A DNA stretch of 64,000 bases, from contig CAKAKS010000039.1 of the NCBI GenBank assembly GCA_916700875.1, positions 29,579,794 to 29,643,793 on the forward strand, given 5' to 3'. Positions within the stretch are counted from its first letter, which is position 1. Every line of letters starts with the position of its first letter. Source of the stretch: Sebastes aleutianus. Taxonomy: Eukaryota; Chordata; Actinopteri; Perciformes; Sebastidae. Under the pieces are notes generated by a model. The model did no database searches, was not told where the DNA came from, and saw only the letters and a list, made by a program, of their open reading frames with translations. The position numbers were made by a program, and so were the translations under genes. Below are positions 10,131 through 22,100 of this stretch, in pieces.

Positions 10131-10456
10131 ATATATATCCTATACTACACATGTATATTATATCAGTAGATTATTATTAGGCTACTGATGCATTAATGTA
10201 AATAAAGCAGGATTTCACTGTTGTAAAAATCAAGATAAAGATGGGTATAGAGGAGAGGGGGATGAATGGCATGATGCCTGAGAGGGATTAACAAGGATCC
10301 AGGACTGCCCTCATTAACTCACCAACAGGTAAACAGGACCTGGCACATTTAATGTTATGGGTAGTAGGATTACTGTAACAATGAAAGAATAGCTGTTGGG
10401 ATGGACAAGTTTATGGGGATCAAAACAAACAACCTGTAAGCATCAGAAATCAGTAG

Positions 10457-10507
10457 GAGTACAATCACTTTGTGGGAGCTCACAGCTCCCACAAAGTGAT
10501 TGTACTC
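10457..10507. repeat. 24-bp perfect hairpin (3-nt loop)
   Basis: The arm at 10457-10480, GAGTACAATCACTTTGTGGG plus AGCT, is exactly complementary to 10484-10507 around a CAC loop. There is no recognisable element around it. Confidence 0.95.
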
Positions 10508-10542
10508 GCTCTGCCAGATATTATACATGTAGATGTACGTTT

Positions 10543-10567
10543 GACAGACAGACAGACAGACAGACAG
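10543..10567. repeat. (GACA)6 microsatellite
   Basis: Six tandem GACA units with no interruption. Confidence 0.95.
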
Positions 10568-11174
10568 GTAATTATGAAGCCATTGACAGGTGAAAAAACA
10601 TTCAGCAAGTCGGACAGGTGGGTAGATCTCACCGCATCCAGTGAGGCCTGCTGTTGTGTTTGGGAATGGGAACTACAGAACAATTTATGGTGCTGATGAG
10701 ATAGTGGGTAGATCCCATTATCAGCTCAGCAGGGGATAAGCTAGCAGAGCAGGTCGATGACACAGACCCTTGGCCCATGGCTGGGATAGGTATGGCAGCA
10801 CCACAGTGGCCTCAATCCTAATTGAACATCTGGATAAGACAGGCAGGGGCAGTTCGGACAAAGACTCGAGAGTGAAGCTCGGTCTCTAATTCTGGGAAAA
10901 CTTTGCAGGAAACCATAGCTGTTCACGCTATTTATTTTTGTTGTTCATTTTTAATTTATTGTGGAAGGGAATGAAAGAACAACGATGTAAGGAGAGAGAT
11001 GAAATAAATGAATAAAAACAGAGAGAATAGATGAAATAGGTGAAAGAGAAAGCGGCTGCAGAGGTAAAACTGTAGTGGATGATCTGTGATGGAAGCTAAT
11101 CCTGATTACCTCTGACATAAAGACAAGCAGGAAGGTATCACTCACACTCTCTTACATACATTACATACGTTTAT

Positions 11175-11590
11175 TGGTGGGAATAGCACTCCGATCAGTA
11201 CTTAAGGGAAAGAAGTAATACCACAATGTAAAAGTACTCCATTACAAGTAAAGGTCCTGCATAAAAAACACAGTACAGAAGAACAATCACCAAGTTCAAA
11301 ATTCTCATTATGCAAATCTGGCCACTTTGAGAATGTTATATTGTTATATAACTTGTACTATTAGATGACTATTGTTGAGGTGGCCAATTTAAATTAATTA
11401 TATATGGTTTGATATTGTAAATTATAAACATGCATCATATTTTATAATTTTATCATGTTTTTGAGTAGTCTTAATCTGCAAAGTATCAAGTAACTCCAGC
11501 TGTAAATAGCCTAATTGTAGTAAAATCAGGAACAGTATTTCTCTGTGAAATATGTGAACTGTATTAAAAAAGTATTACAATTAAGTATTA
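11175..11590. repeat. two fragments of the AAGTACTCCATTACAAGTAAA repeat
   Basis: Parts at about 11180-11290 and 11455-11590 carry AAAAGTACTCCATTACAAGT, GGTCCTGCATAAAA and AAAGTATCAAGTAACTCCAG, as in the 35.6-kb copy. The DNA between them is AT-rich and unassigned. Confidence 0.5.
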
Positions 11591-14119
11591 TGTAGCATTA
11601 CGTGGAAATCACCCAACAAGTACAATTACCTCCAAACTGTACCAACGTACAGTGGTCTGTACATTGGTATATTGGAAATGTACTTTCCAGCACGGCATAT
11701 GTGTATGAGCATGCATACACATGCATGTTTTGTATGAGCTTTTACTTTAGTTTATCATCATTGTGTGTGTATATTAGGACATTTTAGAGGCAACGTTGTC
11801 CTCTTGTGGACAAAAGTAAAATTGACTCCTTGAACTTTACATTATATATTATAGTTCCAATAACATGAAGCCAAAAAACTGCAGCAAAGAAGACTTGTGT
11901 TGCTTTTACCTGTTAACTTTTATTGTGAAATCTTTAATGTACTCTACAAAGGAGTGCACAGGCCTTACAGAACATGCCCTGCATGCATCAACGTCATAAT
12001 CTACTGCTATTCTTACAAAAAAAACAACCTGAACATAAACAAAATTTACAAAACTACAATGATAAGTAGAGTAAAAAAAAACATTTTTAAAAATGTTCCC
12101 TCATGCTATTTATAGTGAAAATAAATGCCCCCCAAATATTCACAGAAAAAGGCACAATGAACAAAGTATAGGCACAATGTAAAGGCACAAGTGAAGGGTG
12201 ATGATTGTAGTGTGTGAATAATGGCTTTACACAGAGACAAGCAAGAGTAAACAGACATATAGAAAGATAGTGGGAGACTCAAATGGACACTTTTCAATTC
12301 TTGAGCTAACTTTGGAGAAGAAAATGAATACATCAATACAAACAAAAGGAAAAGTGGAGCAAAGGTAAAGTGAGGAAGGAAGGAGGGGGTCGCAGAGGAA
12401 GTCATCTCCAGCTCATGACAACATACAGATCAAAAACAAGAAGACTTGAAAAGGAGGAGTGGATTTTAGCATCCCGATCTAGGTCAGGGGGCTCAACGCC
12501 AGCGCTGCCCCTCCCCGAGATCCTTCCTCCCTCTTTCCCTCGCTCCTCCTTTTCTAAAAAAACTGGCAAGGGAAATTCTGGCAGGGCCCTCCCTCTCCCC
12601 TCCTCAATCTGTGCCTCCCCCGCTTTCTTTCTTTCTTTCTTTCCCATTCTCTCTCATTTCCCCTTTCTCCTCACTCCCCGCTATTATTTTTTTATATACT
12701 TCTTTTTGCATTTTCCCCAACCCCACCCCCCCTTCCCTCCTCATGCCTGACACTACTAAATCAGCAGCATGTGGGCTTAATGGAAACCAGACCCTGACCC
12801 ATTCCTCTCCAGCCTGCAGGCTTCTCCCTTGTACACTTAATTAACTCTACTTTGCTGGATGGAGCAGGAAAAAAACAAGAGATACAGAAAGACAGATACT
12901 GCTGCTAGGGTTTTACTCTTCACAGGTCGAGCTGAGACGGACACAATTTGTAAAATACCACAACATTTTTCAATTCTTCTTGTTAAGCGTGAATAACCCC
13001 CCCTCCTTTATATTTCATCCAAGCCCTGGCACCAGGCATATATCAATATGTCTCCGCTGGGATTGTGTTTTTAGTGGTGCTGCCTGAACAGTTATCGTGG
13101 CTGTGGTGGGAGGAGGGGAGGCTGGAGCCCTTGTGTCTGTGTGCAAAAAACTCTATGTGCCTTTGTTTGGGTAAGTGGTCTCTATGTCTTGGTGTGTGTG
13201 TGTGTGTGTGTGAACATGAGTGGACATGCATGCACAAATGAGCACAGTTCGGGATTTTTTTTGGAGATCATGTGACATCGGTGCATGTGTGTGTGTGTGT
13301 GTGTGAGAAAGAGGGCAGACATAATGGGCTCAGTGGGAGACGGGGCGGTCATGGACGCACACAGCTGTTTGACATTCCTGCGCCGGTCGGAGGACGTGCT
13401 TTCTTCTGCTAGTGTGTGTGTTTAATAAACACGCACACGTATCTGCAGCGAAGCAACCTCAGCAAAACAAAGACGACAATAAACGGAATCAAAAGTGCAA
13501 ATTATCTGTTCTAAACAAAAGAAAGGTTGGTTGAGGCACCGTAGTCGAGCATATGGAAGACTTGTTCATGTTAATGCATGTATTTGTGTAGTTGATTTCA
13601 TAGCTATAAGCACTCATGTTGTGTTGTGTATGTACAGTGTGTGTGCTTCTGTGTGATGTATGTGCATTATCGACTTTGTCTGCATTTATGCTACAAATAA
13701 ATCATCGGTACAATTAGAACTGATAGAAACGGACATTCCCTAGTGTGTCATGTGTCTTCGACTGTACACATTTAGTGGCTGACACATTTTTTTTAATGCT
13801 TTGATGGAATAAACGAGATTTTTTTTTTTTTTTTTAAGAAATAGAGGTACTTTTCAGACATTTGGAAGGCACAAAGGGAGGCACAGGAGAAAAACTTCAA
13901 GGCCAGTGGAGGAAAACGTACACTGCAGCTCCACAGGCACCGACTTTACCACGTTTGCATTATTTCACATGAGCAATAAAAGTTCTTGCAATGAATGGGG
14001 CCCAAAAACGGTGACTCATCCTACTGCGCTAGAGCCTCTTTCCACGGCGCCATAAGTCCAAATTTTGACTGTACCAGACAAATGGTGAATACCCGCTCTA
14101 TCTCTTCTAATTCTGTGCC
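11591..14119. other. mmp15 3' flank with pyrimidine tract and GT repeats
   Basis: No exon is recognised. It holds a pyrimidine-rich stretch at about 12486-12735 including (CTTT)5 near 12627, GT runs at 13192-13212 and 13285-13304, and a T18 run at 13819. Part is likely the 3' untranslated region of mmp15, read leftward from 14119. ATTAAA hexamers on the minus strand at about 13791 and 13420 are possible polyadenylation signals, but I cannot choose between them. Confidence 0.4.
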
Positions 14120-14598
14120 TCACACCCAGTCCTGCATCGAACGTTTGCAGTGCACCAAGGCCCTAGGCGTCTCTTTGTTCTGCAGAGTCCTGAGGATGGC
14201 GTAGACTAGGACGAGGATGCACAGGATGAGGACCAGAGGAACGATCACCATGATCAGGGTCATGACCTTTGAATCGTTGTCGGCCACCATCACGACCACG
14301 TTCAGGTCTTTGTCCTCCTCCTCCTCTGTGCTGTCGGGCTGAGAGGATGGGTCTTCATCTGGGTTTGTGTCTTTGTCTCGGCCCCCGTCCGGCTCTTTGT
14401 GCTCGTCTTTGCCTCGGTCTGAAGGGTTGACTGGTTTGTCTTTTGGTTCCTGCTCGGTGTCTGTATCGGGCGGAGGGTGGGTGGCTCCCGCACAGCCCAT
14501 GAAATCCTTCAGGATGGAGCGAGGGTAGCCTTTCTCTGCTTCTGTCTTGCGGTTGTCAAACCTCCAGTAATTGCTGCCTTTGTAGAAATAGGTGTAAG
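14120..14598 (-). CDS. mmp15: mmp15 exon 10 (last hemopexin blade, stalk, membrane anchor, tail)
   Basis: It starts AYTYFYKGSNYWRFDNRK and runs to the disulfide Cys in KDFMGCAG. An Asp/Lys/Glu-rich stalk of about 75 residues follows, then the helix VMTLIMVIVPLVLILCILVL and the short cytoplasmic tail ending MQDWV. The tail Cys corresponds to the palmitoylated Cys of MMP14-type tails. Confidence 0.95.
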
Positions 14599-16071
14599 CT
14601 GCATGAGAGGATAATAAAAGAGATTTAAGTCAGCCAACTCATGTGCAATGTTTATAATGTGAATATACTGTTGATATTTGGTGTCTAGCTTCTGACACCA
14701 AATAGGGGGAGGTCAACAGGTAGATGCCGGGGTGAAATGCTTTATAAACATGCGCTTATTCACTTTCTTGCTGATATTTAGATGACACCTTTAGACAGAA
14801 CCAAGCTAGATGTTTCACCCTGTTTCCAGTCTATATGCTAAGCTGAGCATCTCCTGGGTGTAGCTTTGAGAGTAATATCAATCTTCTCATCTAACTCTCG
14901 GCAAGAAAGTGAAAAAGTGTACTTTCCGGGATGTCGAACTATCCCTTCAAAGCTTTTGGAGAAGTAATATTAGGCTAAATGCCTAAACCATAGACTGTAT
15001 ATAAAGACGGACGACATGACAGCTCCCCAAAAGTGAAGCCAAAACATCTTGATCACCCCCTGGTGGCTGGCTGCGGTATAGGTCATAAAGCCCGAAGATG
15101 GTTTCTGTCAATTTAGTTAGTTCTTATCTGATAAGTTTGGTTTTAATTAGTAATTTTAATGCTATAAGAAGGGGGTGAGACATCATGACTCGCTGACAAG
15201 TTGCGGCTGTGCTCGTCATACCACGGCTCCTCCGCCCGATCACTACTGCCAAGACTCTGGCTCCAAAAAACGTTAAATTTCAAGATGGCAGCTATGGTAT
15301 CCTTGATATTTTGGCTTCACTTCTGTACAGTGGGAGGAAGTGGAGACGCGTCGTCCATCTTTATAAACAGTCTATGGCCTAAACACAGCAAAGAGTGTCT
15401 CATTTACTTTACCATTGGTCTTTACAAGTTTTCTCCATTTTTGTGCAAACTACAATTAGGTAGACATTTGTGTGAAATTGTCATAGTTAGTAAGACAGTG
15501 ATGTTGACCTTTGACCACCAAAATCAAATCAGTTCAGTGGAAGATATCGCATTCATGAGAATGGGGCGGATGGATGGACAACCTGAAAACATAATGCCTA
15601 AGGCCACAGTTGTCGCCGGTGCGAAGCCATAAAGCAGACTCAGGATTCAGGAATGTTTCTTTGGGGACCAGTTTAGTGTTTGCACTTTCCCCAGCATTCC
15701 CACATTTTGCACCTAGTGGACTTTTGCAGGGCCACGGCTGATTCACATAAGAACAATGCCAGACTGTACATAAAATGTGTTAAAATGATGAAACTGCAAG
15801 AAAGCAATAAACCAATAAGATGTGTTGCGTGCATGCACTAAGATTTATTTGGCATTGGGATGCGAAAATAAACTCTTCTTGGTCTTCTTCGGGTACATTT
15901 CTGGGTGTAAATGTAGCTCTGTAGTGAAAACCAGGCTTGAGCAGAGACATTGGATCAGTTTGGGTGGAGATGAGATCTTACTGTTACAGAATGCATTTAG
16001 AGCAGCTATGCGACAAATCTAATTTCCAAAGGAAGGCCGGGCCAACCCTCAAACCAGAACCCTCATTCCTC

Positions 16072-16107
<36 letters not shown>

Positions 16108-19100
16108 CCCTCACCCTTCTCTCTGCTCTGCTTGCTCCAGCCTAACCAGTCTCAAATGTAATTTTTTCCTTCTCTGTCCCATACACACCCAATTTCACCC
16201 CTCTAACCTTTCATTCTTTCTCTCCCTCCTCACTCATGCTATTACCCTGCTTTCAACACTGTATGTACAGCTTTTGGGTGTCTGAACTGTAATTCTCATA
16301 AAATGACAGCTGTGTTTGCTTAATTGAAAGTTATTATGTACCTCCGTCATCGCTGAGGAAGGCTCCTTTGGGTGAATTGGGGATCCTTCCCCATCTGTTG
16401 ATTGGCTTGGGGAAGTCGCGGTCTGTAGTCCGTGTCTCCTCATTGTATCGCCAGTATCTGCACACAGACAATAAGATGTAGTTAGACATATAGAGATTCA
16501 TACAAAGACCTGTTTAGATAGGACTGTAATAAAAAGTCATAATGGTCACAAAAAGTCTTCTTCTGCTTAATGTCTTAATTCGTCATATTATTTTTTTTTA
16601 AATGTGTTAAACTCGTGTTGCATGTATCTGTGTGTTTATGTGATATACTGTACCTGTCTCCACTGAAGAAGTATGTGTATCCATTGGGCTCCCACCAGAT
16701 TGCTGTGTCAATCTTGTGTGCGGGAACTCCCTGTCCGTACTCATGTAAGGGCTGTGGGTATCCTGGCACCACGTCAGCCTCCCTGAACACCCAGTATCGA
16801 TCATCTGCAGGGGCAAGAGGGTAGAGCTGTAATTAGGGCTGTCATAGTTAACGCGATAATAACGCGTTAACGCAAATGAGTTTTAATGCCACTAATTTCT
16901 TTAATGCATTAACGCAACTTGCGATTTTTAGGTTGTTGCGGGCTCAGTTTTAAAGCTAGAAAGCTTAATGGATCCATTGGTACTAACCATGTCTTACTAG
17001 CGTGTCGGGAAGGAGTTTAAATAACGCTCCAAATTTACGCTAAATCTTGGCGAGGAAAAACTGGCTTGGCCATTTTCAAAGGGGTCCCTTGACCTCTGAC
17101 ATCAAGTTATGTGAATGAAAATGTGTTCTCTGGGTACCCACGAGTCTCCCCTTTACAGACATGCCCACTTTATGATGATACCATGCAGTTTTGGGCAAGT
17201 CATAGTCAAGTCAGCACACACATTTGCATAAAGCAAGCATATTTGCCCACTCCCATGTTGATAAGAGTATTAAATACTTGACAAATCTCCCTTTCAGGTA
17301 TATTTTGAACAGATAAAAAATGTATTAATGCTATTAATTTGCAATTAATTAATGAACTATAGACAATCATGTGATTAATCGCGATTAAATATGTTAAACG
17401 ACTGACAGCCTTAGTTAAAATGTTTGTTACCTGGCTAAGAGAGGGGGAATATGAGAGGAGGTTAATGAGGGAGAGAAGAAAAAGCAGGGAGAAAAAGCAA
17501 TGGCATATGGAGCGAAAGCGATGGCCAGAACATGTGTCATATGTCGTGGGGTTTACTCACTCCAGAAGAAAAATAGAAAGGACAGGCAAGGTAGAAATGG
17601 TTGGCATAACTCTTATTTTCCAAGATTTCCTCATGCGGGAGCCAATTTCTTCTCTAACCCTAACCTTTGGACAGACTTCTCAGCCACTTTCCACCTCCAC
17701 TGCCAGGGCACTGCTGAATTGCAACATACTGTACTGAACTATAATAGCTATGTTTGTGCACAGGGGCTTCTACTAATTAGTGCACACTTATTTTGAAATG
17801 CTGTTTTAATCATTTTGGATTCACATGGGCAACATTTCTGGAGGTTGTGACGCCTATTTACTATCCAATAGTCTTGTTAATGAGTGTAAGTGAAGTCAGG
17901 ACAATAAGGAAAATAAGGGGGTTTATGAACAGTTTCAAGAACAGAAGTGCTCGCCATCCAATCACCTAAAAATGCAATTCTTGTCAAGAGTTTTTGAAAC
18001 CAAATCACAGCAAGGCTTTTTCTACGGTGTTACTCAAGGTCTTGGTGTCTTAATGTGGTATTTTGAAGGGATCATTTTGATCAATTCTTGAATGGTAAAA
18101 TATGGTTAAATTTAGCACCAAATCTGTGTAACAAATGGTATCAACACAAAAAATGCTGCAACAAATTATGAGACATAATAGAGCATGGTAATGGTCATCA
18201 CAATACTTCCATCATAATGTTCTTAGCTCTTATACACACAATTTATCTTAAATAATTAATTGATTCTTTCATGTTTATTTCTGATTTATGACTAGAAGAA
18301 CTTGACACACAGTGCTGAGCTTCATCTCAAGTTAATCTGCAGGTTCCCAGCTTTCAGATGATGTACACCACTTCTATGTGACATCTACTGCTGACCTGCT
18401 ATCTCCCCCTAAAGACCCCCTGTACCCCCCTAAAAAAGACAAAAGCGATGTGGGTTAAAACAGAATCTGTGATCAAAAGCTCAGAAAATCCTGAAAATGC
18501 ATGACAAATCCCCATACTGCCTGATTGTAAAAGTGAAAGCGTTGCAGCTGTTAACATCTGGAGCAGAGAAGGCTGATGCAATCCTCCGCCTCTCTCATGA
18601 GGCCTTTTTGGGGCTCAGCTGGGGTGAGTGAGTCGTACTGGGCCTGCAACAGCCGCCACGCTGCTCAGGCTTCACTCAAGACACCCGATGAACTCAGCAA
18701 CACACACTACAATACACACATGAACTCTGTGATGGAGTTACAAACACGTGCAAAGACACACACAGACTCCGTACTCTCAGTAATCTCCATCTGCAGCCAT
18801 ATTGTCACAATGTTTAAACAGTAAATCATTTATTTTCGTTGTATTTCTGTGTGTGTGTGTGTGTGTGTGCCAGATACTGAGAGTTATAGCTGTGTTGAAT
18901 TATTACCATATCCTCGTAAGTCACATTGTGTGGAGGAAAAAAATGCTGAGTTTGCGCTATTTCCTTTCAGTCTGACCGGTTCAAATCAAAGCTCAGAATT
19001 GTGTTTCACTCCCCATTTTCTGTTTATAGAACACACTCTTAAACAGCTCCACGCTGGCTTCAGCTTTGCTTTTGGGGAAAAGTAGCTGAGAGACATTAAT

Positions 19101-22100
19101 AAAACATAAAAAAAGACTCAGTGTGGATTTCCATTTGACATAACACGTTGCGCCGTCTGCTCAGCATGTGGACGCCGTGTTTGCACAGTGACAGATTTTA
19201 TCGGTAATAAACAGCTTTGGCATACCTTTAAAGAAGACAAATTTGCCGTCGTGGCGCTCGTAGGCTGCGTCGATGTCGCTAGGCAGGCCGATCCAGAAGA
19301 CAGATATCGGCATGGGGTAGTTATCCAGGACCCGGTTCCTCCGCACACGCCAGAACCAGCGACCCTGTAGAAGCAAATAATGATGTTAATCTTGTTATCT
19401 TTCATCAAAATGATTTATTGTTCACTTCCTCTTGCATGACTTGAATGTTGTTTTGACTCTAAGCAGGGTTGTGTTAGTTCATAGATTTCTAGATGTCGTT
19501 TCACGTAGATCAGGGGTGTTAAAAACGCTATTGACAAGTTTATAGCTGTCCAATTCAAAACAAGCCCTTGAATTAAACACTGCGTCTGCACAAATATGAT
19601 CAATAACTCTTAACTTCTCACCTTGAAAACAAACATCTCCCCCCTCAGCATGGTCACCGTGTCAAAGTCCCCGTCACAGATATCGGGGGCCTGGTTGTCC
19701 GGCCGCTTGGGAGGTCGGGGAGGAGCCGGGGGCCGAGGAGGAGGTGGAGGAGGGGGGACGTCTTTTCTAACGTGCGGGGTGACGGGTTCCGGCTCAGGCT
19801 GGGACTTGGTGGGGGTGGAGGTGGAGGTGGGAAGGACAGGAGGTGAAGTAGGGCTGGGGCTCGGCTCCGGCCGGGCTGGGGGGTGTGGGCTGCCGTCGGG
19901 TGATTCGGGTGGGAGGTCGGTGGGAGAAGTGGTGGTGGGTTCATTTTCGGGGGGAGAAGGGGAGGTGGGGGAGTCATCGTTGGGTTTGTTGTCACGGTCG
20001 GGAGGAGAAGTCGGTGGAGCATCGCTGGGGAGAGGGGGACCTGAGGAGGAAAAGATGGAGAGCTCAGGCTTAGAACAAGAAAGAGAAACTCACACATTTA
20101 AAATGGTTTGTTTTTCCCTCTCATATTTTCACCTAAAAAGCAAAAACAACTTAAATCCCCCCAGCATGTCTGTGTGGCATCAGACCTCAATCATTTCTTT
20201 TATTCTCCCCTCGTTTTCCCTCTCAATGTCCTCCATCACACAAAGAAAACCTAATTTTCCATTATGTGCCGCGGCTATAAGCTCACTTGATTGACTGTGA
20301 CTGTGCTGCTGCTCTTTGGAAAAATCAACCCTGCTGGTTGCTAAGAGAAGAAAACACAGATACAGCCGGTTATGTAATATGTAGGGACAGCTGATGGGCT
20401 TGAAGACGTATTGAGTTACACTGAGCCAAAAATACTGCTAGGAATATATGAGGGCTGATGCTGGCCAGTGACTCAGCTATCAGTGTGTGGAGAAATCCAG
20501 CATCTGCAGCATTTTAACCTGCAATATAGCCTGCAGACAGTGAAAGGTAAACAAGTCTGTTTTCCAGTGTCTTAAAGCAGCATTAGAGGCAATATGACTT
20601 CAAATGACTTCTTATGGTCACTTTTCAATTTATGCAATCAGTTGTACTTTCTCAAATCTCTCATTTGATTCTTATTTTCCTTTAACACATAATGGACTCT
20701 TCCTATAGAGTACGCTATATTCAAGAGCCTTGGAAAGCTCACTAGCCGATGAAAGGTCTATTAGTCGGCTATTTTCATCACAGGACAAAAAACGTCTGTT
20801 ACCAGCTGTAATAGTGTCTACGAAGTGCACCAGCACCTTTTCAAAATGAACGCCCCTGTACATTGGCAGGCAGTTCTGTTGATGTTACGGCTTTTAGCTC
20901 GGTTTTGGTCTCCACCAACTCCTGAGGGAAATATCCGTCTCTTTAGCTGCTAAATGCTCCACTATGTTCACCAGCTAGTTGCAAACTTTGTCTTAAGATT
21001 CGATAAGATAAGATGCTTCATTGTAAGTGCATGTTAAACACAATGGAATTCGGTTTGGCAGCAACCCACTCCACTTAGCAGCATATACAAATGATTTAAA
21101 AAAGAAAAAACATACATGGATGTAACATTTTGCACTTATTGCATTAGCAGCAGCAGTTAGGTATTGCACTTGGGACCTAAGTGCTACAGTAGTTGTTTTG
21201 GAGAGGGGGGGTTATGGGTTCAGCACCCTGTCCACAGCTGCTGCCACGGAAAAAGCAGTTTCTCATCCTGTTGGTCCGTGTATGTATGGTTCTGAGCCTG
21301 CCTGAGGGGAGGGTACTAAATAGGGGGTGTCCAGAGTGTGAGGAGTTTCTCATGATGTCATAGGCCCGTCTGTAGAGACGGCTCGAGTGGATGTCTCTCA
21401 GGTTTGGGAGTGGGGAGCCAAAGATCCACTGAGTCGTTTTAACTATCTGATGCAGGTCCTTCCTGTCTGCAGCGATGCAACTAGAGTACCAGACCATACA
21501 GCAGTACGTCAGGATACTCTCAATTGTCTTGTCTGCTATTTGGTGCTGTGCTGGTAGTGTAAAGTGGGTTGTTAAAGCTTGTTAAACCTGAAAACAGCTG
21601 CCTGCTACGGCCAAAAAAAAGAGACTGATGAGAGTGAACCTAAACAGTAAAGCTGCGGACCATAAAATCAAAATAAGGTGCTGAAAGAAGCAAAAAATGC
21701 TGTGTAGAGCTGAGGGAAACTGCAGTTCATTTGATCCATTGTTAATAAAAAGAATAATGATTAGCACAGCTTTAAAGTAAACTTATAAATCAATTTAAAA
21801 TAAATAAGAGAATAAGAGTTTTGGTTTTACTGTATCTTTATATCATTTTGAATCTTCCCATTTTGTTAGATGCTTCATGCTACACATCAACACAGATTCA
21901 TAGCAATATTGTATTGGTGTATTTAAATATCAAATATTTTAACACTTAGAATTACTTATATAGTATTTCACAAGTTAGTTTGTATTTAACTGACTACCTT
22001 TTACTGTTAGGACTTTATGTCTCTCACCTAAAGAGTTAAGGGATAAGTCCACAGATGAGTAGCTGCAAAGCTACCGCCCTCGTGTATAAAAACCTCTACA

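Noticed and set aside
10457..10507. MicroRNA precursor
   Set aside because: The stem is perfectly paired with a 3-nt loop. Animal pre-miRNAs have longer loops, bulges and longer stems.
15201..15632. 143-residue plus-strand frame
   Set aside because: It spans the right half of the CCATAGACTG MITE and intronic sequence of mmp15 on the opposite strand. No family resemblance.
19623..20294. Plus-strand 223-residue glycine-rich open frame, plus a 147-residue minus-strand frame
   Set aside because: Both are shadows of the GC-rich mmp15 hinge exon. Splice phases on either side fix a third frame that runs directly into the hemopexin sequence ICDGDFDTV.
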